A stretch of DNA of 64,000 nt from Syncephalis plumigaleata (lineage: Eukaryota > Zoopagomycota > Zoopagomycetes > Zoopagales > Piptocephalidaceae): assembly GCA_025201365.1 (NCBI GenBank), contig JAIXMF010000017.1, positions 1-64,000 of the forward strand, read 5' to 3'. Each line of letters starts with the position of its first letter. The stretch's first letter is position 1. Under the pieces are notes generated by a model that saw nothing but the letters and a program-made list of their open reading frames with translations, was not told where the DNA came from and did not search any database. Below, one piece after another: positions 23,488-34,762 of this stretch. A program made the translations under genes and the position numbers.

Positions 23488-24886
23488 CTCATTGAGTCTT
23501 TGCCCTATTCTGCGAGAGTACTAGTGTGTGCGTGTGTGTGTGTGTGCTATAGGGATGTTACTGTTGTCATTTATGATGATGATAATAATGTTTATTAGTA
23601 TCAGTATACAATTAGCAGTAAGATCAATGAATTAACAGTGATAATAATAATAATGGAGATATACTATGTTGATATTAGCATTATATATACGAGATTATTA
23701 TTAAATGGGATGGAGAGAGTGAGAGAGAAGGGGGAGAGTAAACAAACAGGGTAAACTCATGGGCTTAAAGGGCAATAACACGTCCATCATCGTACTTACC
23801 TTGCGTTATATATATATTTCTTGTCTTGTCTTCTTTCTTTTTGTAGGCCACTGTATGCACGCATATCTTGTCTACAGTTGTAGCCTAAGGCGCTCATTCT
23901 TCTTCCTCTTTGTTGTTGTTGTTGTCACCTTTGTTGATTACTACTACTACTACTACTACTGCTGTTGCCATAGCCTTCCCTTCCTGACCACTACACTCCT
24001 ACACTCCTACACTACTACTACTACTACGCTTACTATTCTTATTATTCTTATTTCTTTGACTATAATTCGGTTAAATTTGGTCCTTTCTTCTTATATACAC
24101 GCACGTTTACACGCGCTTACACACACACTTTACATACACACTTTACATACATACAAACACGCATACAAACATATATTGACACGCATCACAACTGCTGACG
24201 CTTACACACGCTCCCGTTTCTTTATCTGCATATGATGTTATGGTAATATGGTAGTCGATGTTCCATATACACACATACGCATACGTGATTCACTTGTCTA
24301 CACGCATATGTCGCTGAACTTGTATTGATTTTCTGACATAAACTACAAAGGCATTGGCAACAGTGGCGGTAAACGCGCACGTCAGCAAAGTGGTAAGATA
24401 GATGAGCAAAGCAAAATAGTGCAATAGCTGTTTCAAGATTCCAAGTAACCAACAAGTATTCAAGTAGTGATGGCCATAATAATGGTCATGTTATTAGCTG
24501 TATGATAGATAGATAGATAGGATAGATAGGATAGAATACGTATAGGATATTAGTAGTACTGCTGCCACTGCGTGTCTTAACAGCGTGTCATCTCCTTGAT
24601 TCGAATCATGTTGATATAGCCGTAGACAGGCAATATACGCGTATACATACATATACATATATACACCTCTATACATATATATATATAGGATAGAAAGCGA
24701 AAGAGAGATGATTTAGATTTCCATTAGAAGCCATACCGTACCAACCATTCATTCATTCATTCAGTATACTATTGATATTTATATTTATATATATTAGTTT
24801 ATACAATTATATTCACTTTATTAAACATAAACAACCAAATCCCCAAAATCTTGACGTTTTCTTGTTGATCGTTCATGTTATGCTTG
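23488..24886. other. Convergent intergenic region, microsatellite-rich
   Basis: Between the PKA regulatory gene 3' end and the CDT1 3' end. Holds GTGTGTGTG (23527-23545), TAATAATAATAA (23642-23652), CTACTACTACTAC (23941-23960), ACACATACATACAAACACGC (24120-24180), GATAGATAGATAG (24504-24535) and ATTCATTCATTC (24744-24760). No gene is supported. Confidence 0.5.
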
Positions 24887-27251
24887 TTACGTACTACTAC
24901 TAGTAGCAGTAGTATCTTGAGTAGTTGTCTGTCTAAGTTCCTCTTTAATCTGTGCCGTATCTAATGGTCGATGAATACGAATGTATGCAACACCCCCAGT
25001 AGTGATGAGAGCACACCAACGAGGTGCTGTTTCCGTAAATCGTTTAACAAGCTCGTAAGCCTCGCCTATGATCAATGTATATATAATAATAATGAGATGT
25101 TATCACTTGTTCCATCATCTACGTAGAATACTAATAAATGGTATCACATACCTTCAGAAATGAGTGAATCCTCTGTACTATTAGCTAATCGACGAGCAAC
25201 ATCCTTCAATGGTAGTACGCGTTTTCCCAATGAACTAGACATACTAAGGGTCAATCTAAGTTAAGAATACTATAAATAGACGTATATCATCGAATGATAA
25301 TAGAAAGGATACAAAGCAAGTGCATCCACTACACTTGGCAATCGGCTATTTAAGGCTTTCTGACGTGATTGCGCACTCTCTTCAGCAAGTGTAAGTGATC
25401 CTCGTTGTTTACTCTTTTGTCGAATCTAAATACGTATATTATATTAATATATCATTCACTAATCATCAGTAATCTACTTACTCGATCTAGTAGAGCTGCT
25501 GCTCTAGCGGCCACTCCTTTACTAGCTGATGGTATAGGTGTAGTGGTAGGTTTCTCCACACTCTTTGATGCACCTTCTCCTCCTTTTCCTTTCCTTCTCC
25601 TTTTGCTTATTCGACGTGAGTGAAGTCGATACTGTTGCAAGTTTACTTTTCATTTCATCAATCTATACGTGTACACATCATTCAGTAATCTTCATATGAT
25701 TATCTCATATATGATATATATATATATCACTTACAGTCGATGGCTTCTTACGTCCAAATAATTGTAAACGACGTACTTTCGCTATAGGCACTTGTGTCGG
25801 TAAGGGTAGTGGTGCCAATTCAATCTCTGCCACCGAATGAAGATCGAAATCCGGATGCCATTCTTCGTCACCAAGTGCAATGCCTCGCTTGTTGTTTACA
25901 CTTTGTGTTCGTTGTTATAAACACTTGATGATGCTTACGTAGCAATGCTACAATCGATCACGTAACTGATCACGTCGTCTAGTTAATTGATCGCGTGCCA
26001 ATAATTGATCTGTATTAGATGTAGTAGTCGATGTAGATGTAGATGGTATATCAATGATAATGGATGGTTGTCGCTCGCCATTCACAACAACTGATGCACT
26101 TTCAAACACGTAAGCTTCAGGGTAGACGGTCTTCAACTGTGCTAAATGACGTAGCTCGAATTGTCGTCGACACATCTCCTCCACTGATGCACGAATCTTA
26201 TGATAAATACTGCGCTGTCGCTGTCCACGCATGAATAGAATGGTGTGATCTAATGCGGCCAATATCTTCAGTAATACTTCATAATGATCTGGTAGTGCAA
26301 CTGAAGTCTTCTGTAAAAGGGGCGTATACTGTGCGAGATGAGTAGATGGACGCGGTATCGATGATGCATTAGCTGCGGAGAATGTCTTTGGTTTATCACT
26401 AGTATCATATATATTGCATTGTTATTTACTCGTCAATATATATAGACAATATTTGCTGTATACTTACGATATCAACTGAGGTGGTGCTACTATCTTATCT
26501 TCTTCATCTACAGCTGTATTACTAGTAGTAGTAGCAACAGTAGTAGTAGTAGAAGAAGTGCTAGTCAATTCTGATACAGTGTCTGCACTTGTAACTGTTG
26601 CTGTCTCATCATCACTAACTGATACAGCTGGCTTCTCTTTAACTACTGGCACTAAAGTATCGTCGCTCTCATTGGCGTTGTCCTCCTGTTCCTTCTTTGT
26701 ATCTTCATTTGCATTGTCGTGTTTGTCATTTACATTACTGGATTTCTCTAATGCAATAGCAGCGACATCTGACTCTTGAGATGCTGTATCGTTGCTTGAT
26801 TTATCCGAATTATCCTTGGCAATAGCTAATTCACTATCCGTAGAACGTACAACTGATTGATCATTTGCATGTCTATCCACTGGTGTAGATGATTTCTCCT
26901 TAAGTGTTGGCTTCCGCTTCGTTGTAGCAACTGGTGTCACTTTACTCGTCTTAACACGGCCACTATCAATAATCGTCGATTGCTTCGTTCGTAGTGATGA
27001 TGTACGCGTACTATATCGAGTAGGTGTCACTGTTGCAGGTGTGGACGCACTGCTTAGATCACTTTCACTGCGTGTCTTCTTTAACGAATGTAACTCGTTT
27101 GCCACTTCCTTTTGTTTCGTCTATTCACATAAATATATAAATATAAATACAACAACAAGTATAATAGTGGCCAGCTTATTACCTGTTGTCCATCGTTGAG
27201 TGTTCGTTTTCGAACAGACAAAAACGAGCGCAGTGTTCTACCAGAATCCAT
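24887..27251 (-). CDS. CDT1: DNA replication licensing factor CDT1
   Basis: First exons are 27251-27183, 27120-26468 and 26398-25939, then 25887-25735 and further exons down to the stop at 24887. After a disordered S/T-rich N-terminal third, the middle winged-helix domain shows YTPLLQKTSVALPDHYEVLL, LDHTILFMRGQRQRSIYHKI, RRQFELRHLAQLKTVYPEAY and WHPDFDLHSVAEIELAPLPL. The C-terminal MCM-binding winged helix shows LPLKDVARRLANSTEDSLIS then EGEAYELVKRFTETAPRWCA. Cdt1 loads MCM2-7 at origins with ORC and Cdc6. All consensus splice junctions agree in phase, yet a TAG lies in frame at 25948-25950 just before a GTAAGC donor (RDRL-stop-HCY). The exon near 25635 is in frame only with a CAACAG acceptor. 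The N-terminus (RTLRSFLSVRKR) lacks a clear PIP degron. Confidence 0.85.
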
Positions 27252-27668
27252 ATTGCTAGAGCATTCAGCAAGGCTTATCTCCTGCTAGTATGTAATTATT
27301 TAGCTAGTCTACCGTAGACAATATATAGTAATAGTCGATGCAATAGTGAGCGGATAAACAAAGATGTGGAATAGCGACAATACTGAAAAGCAAAACAAAA
27401 AGTAGAAGCACAGCAGTAGGAAGCGGCTAGAGTGGGTAAGCGTGAAATAAACATTCACTCATTCACTCACACTCAGCAAGAAGTAAAAACTATTGATTTT
27501 CGCGTCTTTCCTATTTTACTGCCGCCACTCGTCGTTTTTTCTTCTTTCCTCGTCGACAGATCTATTATTGCAAGTGGGTATACGCTTAATTAGACGCGAT
27601 TCATCTCAGATCTCATATACAGTAAACCAGAGACTAATTAGGTTGATCCATTTGTATAGACTGCAATC
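27252..27668. promoter_or_regulatory. Shared divergent promoter, CDT1 / mitochondrial L12
   Basis: 417 bases separate the two start codons, which face away from each other. The segment contains a CATTCACTCATTCACTCACAC stretch near 27453 and T-rich runs on the L12 side. A bidirectional promoter is inferred from geometry only, and no factor site is claimed. Confidence 0.5.
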
Positions 27669-28568
27669 ATGTTGCGTGCTCTCCGTCTATCGACTGCACT
27701 CCGGTAAGTATATTACATTGATAATAAGTGTATCTATATCTATGCGAGTACAATTACGCGAACTATTGAATCAAATATGTCTATACTGGCACATACACAC
27801 ACCTACATACATGCATATACACATTGAATAACGTATTAATGGCTGAATAGTCGCTCCACCACTTCTACAAGTGTCACGATGCTATCGACAATACGTCGTA
27901 GCGGAGTCGTTCATATGAGCACTCAAACCACGACAGATGCCAATCCCAAGTTGGACGGCATAGTCGATCAAGTATCCACATTGACGCTACTTGAGACTTC
28001 GCAACTTATACAACTACTCAAGGTACAATGAATAGCATTGCTATTAGCTGTGTGTTCACCATATAGATGATATACTTATACAATAATGCTTCATCATCAT
28101 TATCTAGACTCGATTGAACATTCAGGATATTGCTATGCCTATGATGGCAGCACCAACTGGTGCAGGTGCAGCTACTCCTGCCGCAGCCGAGGTAAGCGAC
28201 ATTGATACGAATGATGAATGGCTTTAATAACCAAAGCAATGCCCATTCTATAGGAGGAGAACCCGAAGAAAAGACCGAGTTCACCTTGAAACTCGACAAA
28301 TTCGATGCAGCAAGCAAAGCGAAATTGATCCGTGAAATAAAGGGTATTCTACCCGGCGCCAATCTTATCGAGGTAAGCAGCAGTGATACACGTATACTTG
28401 GCGTGGTGTGTGTGTGGTGTGTGTGTGGTCTAACAACATGACAATCACTAGGCCAAGAAGTTCGTGGAAGGTGCACCCAAAATAATTCGTGAAAATGTGC
28501 CTAAAGAAGAGGCAGAAAAGATCAAGAAAGCGTTGGAAGCAGTTGGCGGTACTGTGACAATGGAGTAA
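27669..28568 (+). CDS. MRPL12: Mitochondrial large-subunit ribosomal protein bL12m
   Basis: Exons 27669-27703, 27851-28022, 28108-28191, 28254-28372 and 28452-28568. The protein of about 175 residues has an arginine-rich mitochondrial presequence ([14 protein letters not shown]), an N-terminal dimerisation helix ([20 protein letters not shown]), an Ala/Pro hinge ([15 protein letters not shown]) and the C-terminal L7/L12 domain ([20 protein letters not shown] ... [20 protein letters not shown], ending [14 protein letters not shown]). It forms the stalk that recruits GTPase translation factors. Exon 4 is one base out of phase at the usual TAG acceptor. One extra C in the CCC at 28262-28264 gives a 528-base frame. 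The alternative is use of the AAAAG acceptor just before TEF. AATAAA follows at 28631. Confidence 0.93.
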
Positions 28569-28926
28569 AGCCGAATGACATGTCCACTCTTGTAGATGGA
28601 AGTCCATTAACGTAAAGCAACACACGCTAATTAATAAAGTACACGTACACTTTACATAGGGAACATTCATGATAGGATATAACAATCATACACACACATA
28701 TAATGTACACATGGAAGTAACTACTATTCCACTAGTTAGTTGTATAGCAAACTACTATTCATTCACTTTAAGAAATAACGCCATCTATCGTCGTCTATTC
28801 ATGCGTGTAATACACGAGCACACAACACACAAATGATATCATTGTTTTGTCACATTGTGTATCGATAATGCGGTAGTGTATGTACGCCACATAGATGAAC
28901 CATAGATTGGCCATGGAATGCACTGC
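28569..28926. other. Convergent spacer, bL12m / RhoGDI
   Basis: Contains an AATAAA-type polyadenylation signal for bL12m and an ACACACACATA run. No gene is seen. Confidence 0.5.
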
Positions 28927-29847
28927 TTAGTTCCAGTCCTTCTTGATTTCAATTTTCTATTGATTATACACATACATGGCACATAAATGATTAGCAACTT
29001 GTATTTACGCATTAGAGGTGTGCTACACTGCCACCACTTACCCATTCCCACTCTAGATGTCTCGTCTTATCGTCATCGATAAAGGCGCTCTTGACCTCGT
29101 ATGAGCCACGGCCTAGCATGCCAGAGGGAGCCTCTTCCGGTAGGAATGTCTTTTCGTATGGTGTAGGAGATGGACCATAGCTACCCATCATCTCCTTCTT
29201 TGTATCAAGAGCTAGCATCATTGATGGCTTCATTAGTAACTGTATATATATAAGATCATATACACTCCATTCAAATAGTAAACATGACTACTTACTGACT
29301 TTCATTTTCTTGACACTGTGGACGTACTTGAGACCAGAGATGATTTCGTGTTGAACATAGAATTTGACCTTGATTTTATATTCGATGCCCTCCTTAATAA
29401 CGATGGTCTTTTTCTTGAGGCTCTCGATAGCCTCAGCTGAAGAAAGGTCCACCACTACATCGGGACGACCTTCAACTTCCAATGCCATGGAAAGAACCAC
29501 TACCTAATGACATGAACACGATTAGTGTTATCAAATAGGTTGAATCGACTACTTACTCGACGAGGATCATCGGCCGGACCTGCTTAAAATAAGCCATACA
29601 GCGTAGTAGTATCATAATCGACCAAGCCGATAATTGTTAGCGACAAGTCAATTTGCATAGTATGATAGCGTGCTATCTTACCGGTGCTGGCACCAGCAGC
29701 GGCACCTAAGCCAAGAGATTCCTTCCAGCGCTTGAGGGATTCGTCGTTCTCGTCGAGTTTACTGTACTCATCCAACGTCTTCTTCTCTCCGACTTTATAT
29801 CCCGGAGTTTCGACGGCCTCGAATTCATCAATTTCGTGGTCAGTCAT
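28927..29847 (-). CDS. RDI1: Rho GDP-dissociation inhibitor
   Basis: Exons in gene order: 29847-29682, 29582-29557, 29503-29296, 29211-29042, 28956-28927. Total 600 bases, 199 residues, no break. The flexible N-terminal arm has TPGYKVGEKKTLDEYSKLDE and DESLKRWKESLG. The immunoglobulin-like domain has PDVVVDLSSAEAIESLKKKT, IKEGIEYKIKVKFYVQHEII, SGLKYVHSVKKMKV, MMGSYGP, EEAPSGMLGRGSYEVKSAFI, DDDKTRHLEWEW and a final IEIKKDWN, all diagnostic. RhoGDI extracts prenylated Rho GTPases from membranes and keeps them in the cytosol. The fourth exon begins at an acceptor (GATGCTAG) 23 bases inside a longer open frame, the choice forced by phase. Confidence 0.96.
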
Positions 29848-31337
29848 GGTTTAAGCGCGCTTAAAAAGATAACTGTAGTTGATATAAAAAGCTTGTGGGG
29901 ATGCCAGATGAGATGTGGCACAATGCAATGAGCAAAATACTAGATAACAAAGATGAGGTGGAGGAGGAGGAGAATGAGGATGGCGGTGTCGATAAACGAA
30001 CAGATGAGTAAAGTACGGTGTAGCTAGCTAGGCGAGAGTGAGTGACTGAGTGACTGAGTGTAGGAAAGAACGCGTACTACCGTAACACGTCCTGCAATAG
30101 CAAGGCTGATGTAAGAGAGAGAGTTGAAAGCAGAAATAAAATGAAAAGAGATGAGAGATGAGAGATGAAAGAGAAGAAAAGTAAGGCTGGCGACTAACAA
30201 AGCGTAGTGACGAATATCATCGGATTTATGGAGTGACCATCAAAGCGGGTAACGGCTGCATCAGTTGGTCGGTGGGAGTAGGGTGGTCGAGGACCACGCC
30301 AAAAGGGAAGGCCACCTCACGTCCGCATTCCTCTCTCTCTCTCACTATGGATGAACGAACGAATGAACGAACGAGCGAGTGAATGAGTGAATCCATGTGG
30401 CAACGTTGTATCCATGTGCTTCATTCCACAAGTAAACCACGTATGTACATCTTGGACTAAGAAATACAAGTCCATTTCTACTTATAGCTGCATCCTAAGA
30501 ATATCGCATTGTTTATCATAGTAGTAGACTAAGGAACAAGTACTTGTCTGCTTGCTTGTTTGTTTGTTTGATTACTTCTATGTACACGCGCACGCGTCAA
30601 TAGTACAATGGCATGATAGGAAATTGGCATGTGGTCAATGCTGACACCTCCATGATGGAAGTGGAGACGGGGCGAGAGGCAGTTACGCCTTGTCAATGGC
30701 ATGACGCGTGAATGTATTCTCATATATGCACTATCATTCCTTTCTATTCAATGTTGCGCGATATTGAATCAAGTAAATAGAATACAGCTATATACGATCA
30801 TGTAAGCGTAGTCGTATTATTATTATTATTATTACTGCTATAATTGTTTCCAAATTGATACAACTTGTAAAGATACTTGATGACATCGTGTATTCATGGT
30901 ATAGGACATTTCTATTAGATGTATCATGAAAGACATGTGCTATGCATGTTTCTTTGCATACATTAATATGCAATGTAAAATGGAATATAGACCTTGTTGA
31001 TATCAATGATTGGATATTGATGCTAGCGTTGCAGAACAATAGAATATTATAACCATTTACTTTATAGTACAATCAGTTCAATAACGAACAAACAATAAAG
31101 AGAGATACACTAGAGTATATAGAATGAACATATCAGATTCAATTGACATCATCATCATCATCATTAGCATTGTTAGACAGTTTTCGGATGATATCGGTGA
31201 TAGTTTTGCATGACTCCGCAACCATCCGATGGTAGTCGATTGCTTTTTTTGTTTGCGTGCTTCATATTGCTTGTCTCGTCTCACATTCGTTCGTTGGATC
31301 TTGTTGTTTTCCTCCTACTATTGCTACGGTTGTTGTC
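29848..31337. other. Divergent intergenic region RhoGDI / MRP51
   Basis: Includes GA-rich leader repeats upstream of RhoGDI (30120-30175), GAACGAACGAATGAACGAACG at 30352-30375, GTTTGTTTGTTTG at 30556-30570, ATTATTATT near 30817 and CATCATCATCATCATC near 31149. No coding region is supported. Confidence 0.5.
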
Positions 31338-32485
31338 ATGTCGGCCGAGCAATCATTTGCTCGATTGCTACGCACCTCGCGTCTAGCAAGCTACGATCCA
31401 CGTATTGCGCAAGTCTACACCACTCATGGTTCAGCGCGTGCCAAAGGTGATTGGGGTCTAAAGCGTAATCTACCTACAGCCGTACGCACCAATTACATTA
31501 CGGTTAACGCGCTTGACACGGCACAGCATCAAACGCCGTTCGAGAGTGCCCAAGGTCAAGTATGGCGCTTGCAACGCTGGCGTGAAGCCTTCCCCGATTC
31601 ACGACCACCACAAGCGCGTCCCGCTCAACCAACCACCAATATTATGCGTCTTACCGCGACACAATGGCGCGACTTTCTACGTAAGGCTGAAGAGCGTAAG
31701 CATGAATGGCGCAAGGGTGTACGTGATCTCAAACTGCAACCCGATCAACACTTGGCATTTATGCAGGCGGTCTATCGTCCCAAGCATGTTATACGTCATG
31801 AGACGCGTCTCACTGCCACGGCACTCTACAACGAGTTACCCACCACGGCGATTGTTAACGAGTCGGGTGAACGAGCACTCGTTGGACCCACCTACGATTG
31901 GTGGCAAACACCGCAGAAACCAGTGTTGGGCCGTGTACTTAATCGCGTTACTTTCGGTTACGCTGTGGGTATTGGCGGTGTTGTCGGCCTACTCCCTCAT
32001 AGTAAGGCACTCTCCGTTAACTCTATGCGACCCACTATATCACCGTACTACGTCGAGAAGGTTCGTATGAATGAACGCGGTGCTGTCACGGTATGGCTGT
32101 CACAAACGCCATCTACCGCTGCCGCAAGACCTACACTTCCATATCGTGCAGACACTGCACTGCATAATGCTGCCCTAGGCTATCGGTATAATCCATTGAA
32201 ACGCACGCGTAATGACGCGACACATCCCAAAGCTACTGTTGATACAGAATTACTCAACTCTATCATGAGTTCCTATGATACCACTGCATCTCGTAACAAC
32301 CTACCAAGAACAATGGTAACTCTAACACGTCAGAATCATCATTCGATGTTGCCTTTAGCAGTTGGCCAGAGACACCCAACAAGTCGCGTCATTCGAATGC
32401 GACATCCAAGTCAACTGCATCATCTAACAATCGTGATGACGTGTCAATGGATGCACTATTTGATCTATTTACACCTAAACAATAA
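31338..32485 (+). CDS. MRP51: Mitochondrial small-subunit ribosomal protein MRP51 (bS1m-like)
   Basis: The ATG at 31338 starts MSAEQSFARLLRTSRLASYD, matching the conserved MRP51 opening, followed by QVYTTHGSARAKGDWGLKRN, the hallmark GDWGLKR, then WREAFPDSRPP and conserved VGPTYDWW and GRVLNRVTFGYAVGIGG. MRP51 is a fungal mitoribosomal small-subunit protein, needed in yeast for translation of mitochondrial mRNAs. No introns, unlike most neighbours. The frame from the ATG is open to 32489, but the tail after about 32310 looks protein-like in the next frame (SESSFDVAFSSWPETPNKSR ... DALFDLFTPKQ, stop at 32483-32485). The span 31338-32485 is one base short of a multiple of three, which suggests one lost base near CTACCAAG. 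Confidence 0.85.
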
Positions 32486-32489
32486 CTAA

Positions 32490-34762
32490 TCAACTAGTAT
32501 TAACTATCCACTGTCATAGTAATAAATCTATGAATGTCTAATAGGTTATATAACCGTACATTATACAGAACATCATCCATTATGTACAATCTATATGTAT
32601 GTAGGTACATGTGTGTATTATAATAGCATATGACAATAATCCCGTTTATTATGATTATTTAACCCGATAAATCGTATCAAAGTGTAGGTGCGTATACATT
32701 TTTACGTAGTTTTTATGGGTAAAAAAAAGCCACGCGATTCTCATTCCTATTCCATCTTCAATAGACAAGCATTGTTTTGCTTTTACCCCTCACTCTATTG
32801 TGGCTCATTCTCTCCTTTTTACGTTTATTAACAAGAGTAAGACAAGCAACCTAACAAGTACTAGTATATCGTCTATATATCATATGAAACACGTAGCAAT
32901 AGCGTATTTCTATATAGTTTATATGTGTAGTCATTTCATTGTTAGTAAGCTATATAACCGCTCATTAGTAAATAGTAGTGCAATAACTATTTTATTTACT
33001 ATTTACTACTAGTTTGTTTTGATTATCAGTTTGTTATTATTATTTATTATTGTTATTGTTATTGTTTTACTACACTTGTTTGTTTCGTTTCCCTTCCTTT
33101 TTCTTCCTATTCAACTAGTATTGTCGCCACATTTGCTTCTATTATTGCTTGTTAGGCCACTTCTACACTCTATGCTAACATCTATCTAGTCCTACTTAGT
33201 AAGATAGTTTATTGCTAGAATTATTCTACATTACAGTCAAGTGTTACGACGATTACTTGTCTACACGACTACACACGTACACACGCATACGCGCATACTT
33301 GTCTACTCGGATACACTACGTCTTGCTCTTGTTCTTGCTCCTACTAGTCATCGCTTTGTTTCTGCAGTAGTTGTCATCTAATAGCGACAACACTCGTCTA
33401 TTTCCTATTGCAATAGTGTTCCAGTAACCGTAGTTACCAACCACACTATTCGTCGTGTTATTCATACTACGTACCTTGATCATTACAGTGGCGATTATTC
33501 ACTCGACTCACCTACTGAACAAACAAGAAGCAACAACTCATTCTAGTCTATAATAACTGGACTCCATATATTGTTCAACTGGAGCAGCAGTATAGTAACT
33601 CGCTCTCTCTTCCTATTTCCATTCCTATTCATAATACGGTGTTGACTGATATATATGTCCACGAACCAGTAAACAAACAAACAAACAAGTAAGTGATATC
33701 ATTATTACTATTTATTGCATTATATTGAGTATTTACGTGGTATGCAAGTATAAGCATTTGACTACTATTGCTTATCGGTTCACATACTCATTGATAGCAT
33801 TCATTCATATCTCTATTGTGGTATAGTCATTATTGCTTTTTCTTTCCTTGATTAACGGACCAACCAGCACTTTCTCTTCTCTCTCTCTTTCTCTACCTCC
33901 TATTTACTTATCTACTTATCTGCTATCTCTTTACTTTCTCTTTCTCTCTTTCTTTCTTTACTGGGTGACGCATTAAAGCAAAGGCCCACCGTGTTTGTTC
34001 TCTTCCCATTCTCCTTCTTTTCTTGTTCGATACATCTTCATTTCCTTATCTTCACCACTAGTACTACTGTAGCTACTACTAGTAGTGCTATTGCTATTAT
34101 TATATTGTAGCTTACACTCAGTTTATTTTACAATTAGGATAAAGTTTAGCGAATAATACGCTGACTATTTTACAAAAGGTAAGCAGGGATTCCTCTTTTT
34201 TGAGTAGCGTGTAAGTGAGCGATTGCGTGTATATATGCATAATATTGTTATTGTTATTGTTTGTTTGTTGTTTACTTGATAACAGTGTGAGAATAGACAC
34301 TTTTTCTTTTCTCTCTCTTCTCTCTCTTCGCTCTCTCTTTTATGCTTATGCTCGGTTGACTCAGGCTAGGCGTGTCTTGGCTTTAGCATAATGACTATAG
34401 AATAATTATAGCTAATAACTACTTGATAATTAGATTATATATTCGTTTATCTATGAACATAATAGAAAGCCTGTTTTAAAAGGACCCTTTTTATTATTGT
34501 TCCTCTACTTTGCCAGGTTGCACACACATATATATACACAAATATTATTATTGATATCTTATACTCACCACGTTTGTACCTCAACTACTACACCAACTAT
34601 CTCGACAACTACAACTACAACGTATACACTTATTAGCGTAAGTAATATTGTATAATTACAAATGATGAGTAATCATGAATACTTATCATCTATCCTTGTT
34701 ACTATTGTTATCATCTAGCTTGCCTAACGAATAACGACCGATCCATCCTTATACGCTTTGTG
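32490..34762. other. Long AT- and pyrimidine-rich leader region of the forkhead gene
   Basis: T/C-rich on the plus strand, with TTATTATTATTTATTATTG near 33036, CTCTCTCTTTCTC near 33880-33960 and AAACAAACAAACAAG near 33673. A GTAAGT site at 34639 and a CTAG acceptor near 34718 could bound a 5' UTR intron. No coding gene is supported over 2.2 kb. Confidence 0.4.

Noticed and set aside
30220-30330. GC-richer hairpin-like patch considered as tRNA or small RNA
   Set aside because: No B-box-like GGTTCGANTCC, no acceptor-stem pairing of the right length, and no known RNA motif.
31513-32070. Second plus-strand frame inside MRP51
   Set aside because: It overlaps the conserved MRP51 frame and has no conserved sequence of its own.
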